A stretch of 19,947 bases of DNA from Rhodobiaceae bacterium UBA7378 (lineage in GTDB: Bacteria > Pseudomonadota > Alphaproteobacteria > RS24): positions 3,272 through 23,218 of the forward strand of contig DKNW01000094.1 in NCBI GenBank assembly GCA_002469805.1, in the 5' to 3' direction. Positions 7,042 through 14,762 of the stretch are shown one piece after another. A program made the translations under genes and the position numbers. The notes under the pieces were generated by a model. The model was not told the origin of the DNA. It saw only the letters and a list, made by a program, of their open reading frames with translations, and ran no database searches. Positions within the stretch are counted from its first letter, which is position 1, and every line of letters begins with the position of its first letter.

Positions 7042-8319
7042 ATGTCGCAATCCGCATCTAAACCCTTTTTCGGCTGGGCCGTACTCGCCGCCACCGCGTA
7101 TTGCCTGATGATCGGCGCTGGTCTGATTTTTTATGCCATGTCCGTCTTTCTGGAAAATATAGTCAACGAAACCGGCTTTTCGGTTGCTCAAGTTTCGGCC
7201 GCCAATACGCTGTTTTTGTTCAGCTCCGGATTGGCTGGCATAGCGGTTGGTGAACTAATATCGCGCTTCGATATGCGTTACACCATTAGCGCCGGCACAA
7301 TACTGATGGCTGCAGCATTTTTCGCAATCCCCGAAATACAAAGTCTCACGCATCTCTATGCGCTCTATATCGTTTTGGGGTTCGGCTATGCCATGACTGC
7401 ACTTGTGCCCTCAACAACGCTGGCCGCCCGCTGGTTTGTCCGGCGTCGCGCATTGGCCCTGGCGCTTACCCAGTCTGGGCTGTCACTGGGTGGTATTCTG
7501 CTAACACCTGTGCTGGCCGCGCTTATGGGTAGTGAAGGCCTCACCGCCGTGCGTAGTCCATTTTTTGTCATTCTGATCTTTTTGATGCTGCCAGTTTCCA
7601 TTTTCTTTATGCGCCCAGATCCGGCCAGTATGAATTTGCAACCCGATGGCGACGCCTCAAACGACGATGAACTTGTGCCAGGCGCTGACGGCATTGACGC
7701 AGCGCAGGCCGTTCGCACTCGGTTTTTTCTGTTCAGTGCTTTCGCCTCGATATTCGCCCTCCTTACCCAAGTTGGCACCATAGCCCATGTGTATAGCTGG
7801 GCGCTTGAACGGGCTGACCCGGCGACAGCCGCCATCAGTCTTTCGCTCGTCGCGGGATTTTCGTTCACTGGCCGGCTGATTTGCGGTACTTTTCTGGACA
7901 GGATTAGTATTTACCCCTTCGTTCTGGGTCTTTACATCGCGCAAGGCTTATCTATGGCAGTTATCGCCTTTGCTAGTGGTGAGACCTTTGTGTTGATTGC
8001 AACGGCGCTCTTCGGGGTGACGGTCGGCAATATTCTGATGTCGCAACCGCTATTGATCGGGCGGGCTTTTGGCACGCGTGATTTCCCGCGCATACTTAGC
8101 TACAACCAGTTGATCATGAATTTCGGCGTTGCGCTTGGCCCAATCCTCATCGGTGCGATCTATGACTTTGGCGGTGGGTACACAAATGCGTTTATCGCGG
8201 TCGGGGGTTCAAGTTTTCTGGCGTTTTTCCTATTGTTAATCGCTGGCTCGCCTGAAGCCTGCGCGCGCGCGTCGGAGGGCGCGTCGTCCACAGGCAAAAG
8301 CCGAATAAAAGCTGGATAA
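7042..8319 (+). CDS. Major facilitator superfamily transporter
   Basis: This 425-residue inner-membrane protein has the MFS pattern: two sets of hydrophobic segments (about residues 10-200 and 225-415), consistent with 12 transmembrane helices, joined by a hydrophilic acidic loop (about 195-220). The opening GWAVLAATAYCLMIGAG and long glycine/alanine-rich helices resemble the monocarboxylate/OFA-type branch, which moves small organic acids in symport or antiport, but the substrate cannot be assigned. A basic loop FVRRRALAL follows helix 4. AGAGG is 6 bases before the ATG. It is divergent from the GST-thioesterase genes and stands alone as a transcription unit, so a link to their pathway is only suggested by proximity. 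Confidence 0.9.
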   Translation: MSQSASKPFFGWAVLAATAYCLMIGAGLIFYAMSVFLENIVNETGFSVAQVSAANTLFLFSSGLAGIAVGELISRFDMRYTISAGTILMAAAFFAIPEIQSLTHLYALYIVLGFGYAMTALVPSTTLAARWFVRRRALALALTQSGLSLGGILLTPVLAALMGSEGLTAVRSPFFVILIFLMLPVSIFFMRPDPASMNLQPDGDASNDDELVPGADGIDAAQAVRTRFFLFSAFASIFALLTQVGTIAHVYSWALERADPATAAISLSLVAGFSFTGRLICGTFLDRISIYPFVLGLYIAQGLSMAVIAFASGETFVLIATALFGVTVGNILMSQPLLIGRAFGTRDFPRILSYNQLIMNFGVALGPILIGAIYDFGGGYTNAFIAVGGSSFLAFFLLLIAGSPEACARASEGASSTGKSRIKAG

Positions 8320-8368
8320 CTGTGGCATAAGTTGGTTTGCGTTCCTATATCATCGTCAATACCAGACC

Positions 8369-8401
8369 TATAATGTGCCTCATGCGGGGCATATGGGGCA
8401 T
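8369..8401 (+). promoter_or_regulatory. Putative hspQ promoter with tandem repeat near the transcription start
   Basis: A perfect sigma-70 -10 hexamer TATAAT lies at 8369-8374, but the -35 region at standard spacing (around 8346) is poor. Directly after it is a tandem repeat, ATGCGGGGCAT at 8382-8392 and ATGGGGCAT at 8393-8401, at about the expected transcription start. The position suits an operator, but no regulator can be named. Confidence 0.35.
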
Positions 8402-8438
8402 TAACTTCACATTCAGCAGTATTGGCGTATAGACAAGC

Positions 8439-8468
8439 ATGGAAAAATTGCGAATGATGGTGTCATGA
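8439..8468 (+). other. Possible 9-codon upstream reading frame overlapping the hspQ start
   Basis: An ATG at 8439 opens a short frame encoding MEKLRMMVS. Its TGA (8466-8468) overlaps the hspQ ATG at 8465, giving an ATGA junction. There is no strong Shine-Dalgarno for the short frame, and none for hspQ itself apart from a weak GATGG. This could couple hspQ translation to the leader peptide or be chance. Confidence 0.25.
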
Positions 8469-8797
8469 TGATTGAGAAAAAAGCCAAGTTCCAGATCGGC
8501 GAGGTTGTGAAACACCGGCTGTTTCCGTTTCGCGGTGTTATTTTTGACGTGGATCCCACATTTAATAACACTGAGGAGTGGTGGTTATCCATTCCGGCCG
8601 AAGTCAGACCCCGCAAAGACCAGCCATTTTATCATCTGCTCGCTGAAAATGAGCAGACGGAGTATGTCGCTTATGTCTCGGAACAAAATCTTCTCCCCGA
8701 TACCAGTGCAGAACCTGTGCGCCACCCACAAGTGGAAGAAATTTTCGACGATTTCGACGGGGACCGCTATGTCGTTCGGGTTAACCAGACCCATTAA
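8465..8797 (+). CDS. hspQ: Heat shock protein HspQ (YccV family)
   Basis: This 110-residue protein matches HspQ, formerly described as a hemimethylated-DNA-binding protein. In enterobacteria HspQ is known as a small factor that specifically enhances substrate degradation by the Lon protease. The family core is clear: AKFQIGEVVKHR (7-18), the FRGVIFDVDP segment (22-31), EEWW, the DQPFYHLL stretch and YVAYVSEQNL. Length is close to the family norm, with a slightly extended acidic C-terminus (EEIFDDFDGDRY). Two tandem ATGs at 8465 and 8468 make the exact start uncertain. Expression signals upstream (TATAAT and a tandem repeat) are described separately. It precedes the YiiX-like gene by a short gap, so read-through is possible. 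Confidence 0.9.
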   Translation: MMIEKKAKFQIGEVVKHRLFPFRGVIFDVDPTFNNTEEWWLSIPAEVRPRKDQPFYHLLAENEQTEYVAYVSEQNLLPDTSAEPVRHPQVEEIFDDFDGDRYVVRVNQTH

Positions 8798-8824
8798 CAC
8801 GGGCGCCTTTGGGTGGCTCCCCAC

Positions 8825-9586
8825 ATGATCCGTTTCCTAACCCGCTTTATGAGCCAAATCATCATCCGGTATATCGAGAAACCGGTTCTAAACTATCAAG
8901 CGCACCAATTTGTGCCGCTGAACGACCTGCGCGACAGCCTTCAACCCGGCGATGTGTTGCTGGTTGAAGGCAATCAGCGCATTTCAACGGCAATCAAATA
9001 CCTTACCCAGTCAACATGGTCGCACGCGGCGCTATATATCGGCGAAAACGATACGCTGACAGACGAATTTGGGTATCCCGCCTGCCTGATCGAAGCCGAT
9101 GTCTCGCGCGGGGCGGTTGCCAGCTCGCTAACCAAATATCTGGGCTACAATACGCGTATTTGCCGCCCGACCCTGATTACCCCCGATGACCGCGACGCCG
9201 TTGTCGCCTATATGATCGCGGCTCTGGGTACGGCGTATGATGTGAAAAACGTCATTGATCTCGCACGCTATTTGCTGCCGCAACCGCCAGTGCCGGTTAA
9301 ATGGCGCCGCCGCATGATTGCGCTTGGCAGCGGCGAACCCTCGCAAGCTATCTGCTCAACCCTTATAGCACGGGCTTTTCAGTCAGTCGGCTACCCGATT
9401 TTGCCGGATGTAACACTGGAAAATCAGCGCGAAGTGCTGCACATTCGACATCACTCGCTTTTCACGCCGCGCGATTTTGACGTGTCACCCTATTTCGATG
9501 TCGTCAAACCACTAACGCTCAAGAAGCTGGATTACAAAAGTTTTAAATGGAACCGTCAGGCACTCGACCCCCCCGATGAGACGTGA
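8825..9586 (+). CDS. YiiX/YebB-like permuted NlpC/P60 (papain-fold) cysteine hydrolase
   Basis: This 253-residue protein fits the YiiX/YebB group of circularly permuted NlpC/P60 enzymes, thought to be amidases or peptidases acting on cell-wall-like or lipid-linked substrates. Using the ATG at 8825, the sequence shows LQPGDVLLVEG (about 39-49), the histidine in TWSHAALYIG (H67), an acid in CLIEADVSRG (E90), and the nucleophile cysteine in AICSTLIARAF (C177). The order His before Cys is the permuted arrangement. The motif YDVKNVIDLARYLL is also typical. An in-frame GTG at 8813 would add four residues; I prefer ATG 8825, with GGGTGG eight bases upstream. The N-terminus is only weakly hydrophobic, with no clear signal peptide. 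The gene overlaps the next one by 11 bases. The substrate is unknown. Confidence 0.8.
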   Translation: MIRFLTRFMSQIIIRYIEKPVLNYQAHQFVPLNDLRDSLQPGDVLLVEGNQRISTAIKYLTQSTWSHAALYIGENDTLTDEFGYPACLIEADVSRGAVASSLTKYLGYNTRICRPTLITPDDRDAVVAYMIAALGTAYDVKNVIDLARYLLPQPPVPVKWRRRMIALGSGEPSQAICSTLIARAFQSVGYPILPDVTLENQREVLHIRHHSLFTPRDFDVSPYFDVVKPLTLKKLDYKSFKWNRQALDPPDET

Positions 9587-10301
9587 CAACAAACCCTATT
9601 CGATACGTCTGCTGATCAATGCATGTCGCGCGATGTACACGCGCTGGCGGGTCGTGCCGCAATTTGACAGCGTAGGATCAGGGCTAGAAATCATCGGCCC
9701 GCAGCGGCTTGAAGTTTACGGGCCTGATATTCATCTGGGCAATAATGTGCATATCCAAACATCGCGCGGACAAATGTCACGCCTGTGCACCTGGCCCGAT
9801 GGCAAGGGCGAAACTGGCACCATTCGCATTGGCAATAATGTGTTGCTGACGCCAGGCCTGCAAATTGTGTCCGCGTGTTCCGTGGATATTGGCGATAACG
9901 TTATGATCGCAAGCCGGGTCTACATTTCAGACGCGGACTGGCATGAAATTTATGACCGGCTGGCATCTCCCGGACCGCTGGCCCCGGTTCGGCTGGAAGA
10001 TAATGTTTGGCTCGGCGAAGGCTGCAAAATATGTAAAGGTGTCACCGTCGGGCGCAACAGCGTGATCGGCGCTGGCTCGGTAGTTACCGGCAATATTCCG
10101 GCAAATGTTATTGCCGCTGGTAATCCGGCGCGTGAGATCCGAAAACTGGACGACACGCAGGAATTCAAAACACGAGAAAACATGTTTTCTGATATAAAAA
10201 ATTACAATAAAACAATGAATTACCTGCATTACTTAAATCATAAGAATAATAACTATCTCAGCTGGTTCCGAACCCTTATCTGGCCCGGCAGACAGGATTA
10301 A
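9576..10301 (+). CDS. Left-handed beta-helix (hexapeptide) acyltransferase
   Basis: This 241-residue protein shows hexapeptide repeats of the LbH transferase superfamily, enzymes that usually move acetyl groups from acetyl-CoA to sugars or glycans. The repeats include VYGPDIHLGNNVHI (47-60), IRIGNNVLLTPGL (83-95), VDIGDNVMIASRVYI (103-117), VRLEDNVWLGEGCKICKGVTVG (138-159) and VIGAGSVVTGNIP (163-175). It closes with the standard VIAAGNPAREIRKL. The likely catalytic histidine is H123 in DADWHEIYD. The start overlaps the end of the hydrolase gene by 11 bases, so the two are translationally linked. The C-terminal 45 residues are rich in Asn, Tyr and Lys, come from clearly AT-rich DNA (about 10180-10260), and may be a later addition. 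The acceptor is not predictable. Confidence 0.88.
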   Translation: MRRDNKPYSIRLLINACRAMYTRWRVVPQFDSVGSGLEIIGPQRLEVYGPDIHLGNNVHIQTSRGQMSRLCTWPDGKGETGTIRIGNNVLLTPGLQIVSACSVDIGDNVMIASRVYISDADWHEIYDRLASPGPLAPVRLEDNVWLGEGCKICKGVTVGRNSVIGAGSVVTGNIPANVIAAGNPAREIRKLDDTQEFKTRENMFSDIKNYNKTMNYLHYLNHKNNNYLSWFRTLIWPGRQD

Positions 10302-10302
10302 A

Positions 10303-12078
10303 ATGCGCACGACATTTCTTTTCGCCTTACTTTCCATGGCCTTTTTAGGCGGCCTCCCAGCGCATGCCGAAGGGTTGGCCATGCATGGACCCCCAAAACT
10401 TGGGGTCGATTTTACGTCCTTCCCTTACGCAGATGTTCGGGCTTTAAAGGGCGGGCGCTTGGTTCAAGCGCAGTATGGAAACTTTGATAGTCTCAATCCT
10501 TTTTCCGTGCGGGGTAATGTTGCGCGCAACTTGCGCGAGCGGGTTTTTGAAAGCCTGCTCGAACGCAATTATGACGAAGCCTTTTCGCTCTACCCGTTGC
10601 TTGCCGAAGAGGTATTCACGCCGCCTGACCGCAGCTTTGTTAGGTTTACCCTGAACCCGAAGGCACGCTTTTCTGACGGACAGCCGGTGACAACTGAAGA
10701 CGTGGCGTTCACATGGGAAATACTGAAGAATAAAGGACGGCCTAATCACCGATATTATTACGGACGGGTGACGCATATTGAACGCCCCAATGACACAACC
10801 ATCACATTTCATTTTGACCCAAAAACCGCAGACCGCGAGATGGCTCTGATCATCGGCCTAATGCCTATCCTACCCAAGCATGTTTACGCGGCGCGCGATA
10901 TTCAGGCCGCCACGCTACAGTTCCCGATCGGATCGGGTCCATATATCGTGGAGGAAATAACGCCCGGCGCGCAAGTCAGGTTTCAGTTTAATCCCGATTA
11001 CTGGGGAGCTGACCTGCCGGTCACGCAAGGCCGACACAACATCATCACGCTGGTCGACGATTACTATCGCGACCAAAGCGCCGCGTTCGAAGCCTTCAAA
11101 AGTGGCCTTGTCGATATCTGGGTAGAGACGGATAGCCAAAGGTGGCTGGGCGGTTACGCCTTTCCTGCAGCGCGCGACGGACGTGTCGTCAAACAAGAAA
11201 TCCAGCTCGGCACTCCGTCGGGCCTGCGCGCTATTGTTATGAATACGCGTCGCCCTGCATTGGCGCCGTCTGCCGTGCGTCAGGTCATGGATCTGATGTT
11301 TGACTTTCAATGGGCTAATAAAATTCTCTATGGCGGGCTGTTCACCCGTACGGATAGTTATTTCGGCAATACTGATTTGAGCGCCGCGGGGCGGGCCGCA
11401 CTACCGGCCGAACGCAAAATACTTGGCGACCGGCTTTCCGAACCCGCGCTTGATATTGGCTATCAACCGCCAGTGAGCGATGGCTCTGGCCGTGACCGTA
11501 ACCTTAAGCGCCAAGCGCTGCTAATTCTGGAAGCAGCTGGCTATCAACTTGACGGTAAAACATTGCGCGCACCCAATGGCGCGCCGGTTAATTTGGAACT
11601 TCTTGTGCAGCGCCGCGAAGATGAGCGCCTCGCGCTTGCCTATCGGCGCATGCTGGCACAGGTCGGCATCACCTTGTCTGTACGGCTCGTTGATGCCAGC
11701 CAGTATCAGCGGCGATTGCAGACCTTTGATTTCGACATGATCATTTATAACTATTACGCCTCGCTATCTCCCGGCAATGAGCAAGCCTATTATTGGGGCA
11801 GTGCCGCCGCAGATACAAATGGCAGTCGTAACTATGCTGGAATCAAAAACCCCGCCGTAGATGCCGCGATCTCGGCTCTAACCACCGCAGCAACGCCGGA
11901 TGCTTTTACCGCCGCAGCGCGCGCGCTCGACCGAGCTCTAATGACGGGGCATTATTTCGTGCCGCTATATCATACAAGCGATCAGTGGGTGGCACGCTGG
12001 ACCCAGCTAGAACACCCATATCGCCATAGCCTTTACGGCATGCGCTTGGAAACGTGGTGGCTTAACCAAAATAACTAA
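10303..12078 (+). CDS. Extracellular solute-binding protein family 5 (YejA-like peptide-binding protein)
   Basis: This 591-residue protein belongs to family 5 ABC-transporter binding proteins, which capture oligopeptides or related compounds in the periplasm. Residues 1-22 form a signal peptide ending in AHA before E23. GGRLVQAQYGNFDSLNP (about 50-66) is the typical family opening, followed by VFESLLERNYDE, the FSDGQPVTTEDVAFTWE signature (about 126-142), GSGPYIVEE, and FNPDYWG. The early HGPPKLG and length near 600 resemble YejA more than DppA or OppA. AGGA lies 5 bases before the ATG, and the gene begins 1 base after the acyltransferase stop, so all three genes form one operon. No permease or ATPase genes follow; the next gene is convergent. 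It must use a transporter encoded elsewhere or have another role. Confidence 0.9.
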   Translation: MRTTFLFALLSMAFLGGLPAHAEGLAMHGPPKLGVDFTSFPYADVRALKGGRLVQAQYGNFDSLNPFSVRGNVARNLRERVFESLLERNYDEAFSLYPLLAEEVFTPPDRSFVRFTLNPKARFSDGQPVTTEDVAFTWEILKNKGRPNHRYYYGRVTHIERPNDTTITFHFDPKTADREMALIIGLMPILPKHVYAARDIQAATLQFPIGSGPYIVEEITPGAQVRFQFNPDYWGADLPVTQGRHNIITLVDDYYRDQSAAFEAFKSGLVDIWVETDSQRWLGGYAFPAARDGRVVKQEIQLGTPSGLRAIVMNTRRPALAPSAVRQVMDLMFDFQWANKILYGGLFTRTDSYFGNTDLSAAGRAALPAERKILGDRLSEPALDIGYQPPVSDGSGRDRNLKRQALLILEAAGYQLDGKTLRAPNGAPVNLELLVQRREDERLALAYRRMLAQVGITLSVRLVDASQYQRRLQTFDFDMIIYNYYASLSPGNEQAYYWGSAAADTNGSRNYAGIKNPAVDAAISALTTAATPDAFTAAARALDRALMTGHYFVPLYHTSDQWVARWTQLEHPYRHSLYGMRLETWWLNQNN

Positions 12079-12093
12079 GCCATTGTAATTCCA

Positions 12094-13221
12094 CTAAATT
12101 GCCTCAGCTGACTTAAGAGTTTCGAGATCATTATCATCAAACCCCCATGCCTGCAAGGCGGTTTCATTATGCGCGCCGATCATGGGCGGCGGCCCTTGTA
12201 TCTCGCTTTGTGTACGACTAAATCGTGGCGCAACATTGGGTTGGGTCACACCGTCGCGTTCAACCAGAGTTTCACGCGCAAGATTATGCGGATGCGAGGC
12301 TGCCTCGTCCATATCTAGAACCGGCGCATAACATACATCAGTGCCTTCCATCAGCGCGTCCCATTCGTCGCGCGTTTTGGTTTTGATCGCTTCTGCAACC
12401 TTGGCCTTCAAATCAGGCCATTGCCCGCGATCCATCTGAGCATCAAACCCGGCATCATCAAGACCAGCTTTCTCCCGCAACAGCGCATAAAACTGTGGCT
12501 CGATTGAGCCAAGCGAAATGAATTTCGCGTCTGCCGTTTCGTACACATCATAAAAATGCGCCCCGCCATCAAGCATGTTCACGCCGCGTGTCGTCGACCA
12601 GAAGTTAGAGGCTTTCATGCCATAAAACATTGTCATGAGCGAAGTTGCACCATCGGTCATGGCGCAATCTATGACCTGCCCCTGCCCCGAACGCTGGGCT
12701 TCAAACAACGCCGCACAAATGCCCATTGCAAGATAGAGCGCACCACCGCCAAAATCGCCAACCAGATTCAATGGCGGTACGGGCGCTTCATCACGACCGA
12801 TCGCAGCAAGTGCGCCCGTGAGTGCAATGTAGTTAATGTCGTGACCCGCCGCATGCGCCAGCGGTCCAGTCTGGCCCCAGCCTGTCATTCGCCCGTAAAC
12901 CAGCTTTGGGTTACGCGCAAGGCAGACATCCGGTCCAAGGCCTAGCCGTTCCATAACGCCGGGGCGAAAACCTTCCTGCAAGATGTCGGCGCTTTCCACC
13001 AGTTTCAAGCACGCTTCAATGCCTTCGGATTTTTTCAGGTCCAACGCTACCGACCGACGGCCACGACTGGTGATATCGTTTGGCGACCCACCATGTGCGC
13101 CCTTGCGGTCAATCCGCAAAACGTCAGCGCCCATATCCGACAGCAACATGGCGCAGAACGGACCCGGCCCGATGCCTGCAAATTCAATAATTTTTACGCC
13201 GTTTAGCGGTCCGTTTCCCAT
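12094..13221 (-). CDS. CaiB/BaiF CoA-transferase family protein, probably alpha-methylacyl-CoA racemase
   Basis: This 375-residue protein belongs to the class III CoA-transferase family and most resembles alpha-methylacyl-CoA racemases (AMACR/MCR), which invert the 2-methyl centre of branched acyl-CoAs for beta-oxidation. The start GVKIIEFAGIGPGPFCAMLLSDMGADV (8-34) is typical of racemases. The expected catalytic pair is present: H127 in AGHDINYI and D156 in NLVGDFGGG, and an acid follows in SLGSIEPQFY. The FYDVYETADAKFISLG segment also fits. Racemase is favoured over true CoA transferase because of this His-Asp pattern. ATG 13221 is preceded by a GGGGAGAGAG stretch. It lies 95 bases downstream of ntrC on the same strand but is functionally unrelated; a 13-base dyad upstream may belong to its own promoter. 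Confidence 0.87.
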   Translation of the reverse strand: MGNGPLNGVKIIEFAGIGPGPFCAMLLSDMGADVLRIDRKGAHGGSPNDITSRGRRSVALDLKKSEGIEACLKLVESADILQEGFRPGVMERLGLGPDVCLARNPKLVYGRMTGWGQTGPLAHAAGHDINYIALTGALAAIGRDEAPVPPLNLVGDFGGGALYLAMGICAALFEAQRSGQGQVIDCAMTDGATSLMTMFYGMKASNFWSTTRGVNMLDGGAHFYDVYETADAKFISLGSIEPQFYALLREKAGLDDAGFDAQMDRGQWPDLKAKVAEAIKTKTRDEWDALMEGTDVCYAPVLDMDEAASHPHNLARETLVERDGVTQPNVAPRFSRTQSEIQGPPPMIGAHNETALQAWGFDDNDLETLKSAEAI

Positions 13222-13265
13222 TAGCTCTCTCCCCTAAGTTTTGATCGTGTATCCTATGGGCTGGA

Positions 13266-13278
13266 TGTCCGCCGGACA
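13266..13278. promoter_or_regulatory. 13-base perfect dyad upstream of the CoA-transferase/racemase gene
   Basis: TGTCCG-C-CGGACA is a perfect palindrome lying in the 95-base gap between ntrC and the racemase gene, 45 bases upstream of the racemase ATG. No U-run follows on either strand, so it is not an ordinary terminator. A compact operator for a dimeric regulator is the most natural reading, but none can be named. Confidence 0.3.
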
Positions 13279-13316
13279 AGATGCCCGCCACAAGATATTA
13301 GACGATGTTTGGGCCT

Positions 13317-14762
13317 TTAGCGCGGTGCACGCAAAACATCTATGCCAAGCTCTCGGATTTTTTTCCGCAGCGTGTTGCGGTTAATGCCGAGCAATTCTGC
13401 GGTGCGGATTTGATTGCCGCGGGTGGCCTCAAGGCTAAGTTCAATCAATGGGCGTTCCACCTCACGCAGCACCCGATCGTAAAGGCCATTGGGTGGCAAA
13501 CCCTGCCCGTGACTTGAGAAATAATTACTCAAATGAAACACCAAACTGTCGCCGAGATTTTCCGATTGTCTAACCGTCGGCACAGCCACCGTATCCGGCA
13601 CTTCATTCAATTCCATGCGAACAATATCGGCGGTAATAACGTCTTCAGTATACAGAGCTGATATGCGCCGCACGAGATTTTCCAACTCGCGCACATTGCC
13701 CGGCCAGTCATACTCGCGCATAACCATCAAACCATCCGCTTCAAAACCTTTTTGCGGCAGTCCCTCCCGCTGACCCAGCGTTACAAAATGGCGTACGAGA
13801 TCGTCAATATCCTCAAGACGCTCGCGCAGCGGCGGCACCCGCACGGGCACAACATTCAGCCGGAAATATAAATCCTCGCGGAACAGTCCTTGCTGGATTA
13901 ACTGGCGCAAATCCTGGTGCGTCGCCGCGATAATCCGGACATCGGTCTTAATGGGTTGGCGTCCGCCGACGGTGGTAAACTCACCCTCCTGCAAAACTCG
14001 CAAAAGCCGGGTCTGGGTTTCCATCGGCATGTCACCGATTTCATCGAGAAACAACGTGCCACCTTCAGCCTGCGCAAAACGCCCCGCCATGCGCTGACTA
14101 GCGCCGGTAAACGCGCCCTTTTCGTGCCCAAACAATTCGCTTTCGATCAGTTCGCGCGGAATGGCAGCCATGTTTAGAGCCACAAACTGCCCGTGTTTGC
14201 GCCGCCCGTAATCATGCAGTGCGCGCGCGATTAATTCCTTACCTGTCCCGCTATCACCGGTGACAAGAACCGACAAATCGTTTTGCGTCAAACGGGCGAC
14301 AGCACGATAAATTTCCTGCATCGCGGGCGACCGACCAACCAGCGGGAGGTTCTGATCTTCCTCGGCTTCGCTATCTACCGCCTCGTTTTGCGAGCGTGGC
14401 AACTCCATCGCGCGCGCCACTAGCCCCGTCAACGCGCCCAGATCGAACGGCTTGGGCAGATATTCAAACGCGCCACGCTCTGCCGCTGTGATTGCTGTCG
14501 TTAACGTATTTTTCGCGCTGATAACGATGATCGGCACATCGGGCCGGAATTTTTTGATCCGCGGTATCAAGTCAAACGCATTTTGATCCGGCATCATAAC
14601 ATCAGTGACGATGACATCGCCTTCACCATTACTTACCCATTTCCAGAGCGAGGAAGCTGTGCCGGTGACTTTAACATCAAAACCTGCGCGCGCCAGCGCC
14701 TGCGACAACACCGTACGGATTGCTTTATCGTCGTCTGCAATTAGAACTGTGCCCTTACTCAT
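13317..14762 (-). CDS. ntrC: Nitrogen regulation response regulator NtrC (sigma-54 activator)
   Basis: This 481-residue protein has the full NtrC architecture. The receiver domain (1-120) carries acidic residues at 10-12, phospho-acceptor D54 in VTDVMMPD, and K104. The AAA+ domain (about 138-370) has Walker A GDSGTGKE (169-176), the sigma-54 contact loop GAFTGA (216-221) and Walker B GGTLFLDEIGD (234-244). The C-terminal Fis-type helix-turn-helix ends with NRNTLRKKIRELG. Phosphorylated NtrC activates sigma-54 promoters of nitrogen-assimilation genes. The start is the ATG at 14762: the frame is open further upstream to 14897, but those 45 residues lie inside ntrB and precede the normal receiver start. 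The ATG overlaps the end of ntrB by 8 bases (ATGAGTAA), so the two are translationally coupled. Confidence 0.96.
   Translation of the reverse strand: MSKGTVLIADDDKAIRTVLSQALARAGFDVKVTGTASSLWKWVSNGEGDVIVTDVMMPDQNAFDLIPRIKKFRPDVPIIVISAKNTLTTAITAAERGAFEYLPKPFDLGALTGLVARAMELPRSQNEAVDSEAEEDQNLPLVGRSPAMQEIYRAVARLTQNDLSVLVTGDSGTGKELIARALHDYGRRKHGQFVALNMAAIPRELIESELFGHEKGAFTGASQRMAGRFAQAEGGTLFLDEIGDMPMETQTRLLRVLQEGEFTTVGGRQPIKTDVRIIAATHQDLRQLIQQGLFREDLYFRLNVVPVRVPPLRERLEDIDDLVRHFVTLGQREGLPQKGFEADGLMVMREYDWPGNVRELENLVRRISALYTEDVITADIVRMELNEVPDTVAVPTVRQSENLGDSLVFHLSNYFSSHGQGLPPNGLYDRVLREVERPLIELSLEATRGNQIRTAELLGINRNTLRKKIRELGIDVLRAPR

Noticed and set aside
8386..8401. CCCCATAT on the minus strand, like a heat-shock sigma-32 -10 element next to hspQ
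   Set aside because: It points away from hspQ, into the end of the MFS gene, and no matching -35 was found; it is probably a by-product of the tandem repeat.
8813..8824. GTG at 8813 as start of the YiiX-like gene
   Set aside because: The GTG lies within the GGGTGG that best serves as ribosome-binding site for the ATG at 8825.
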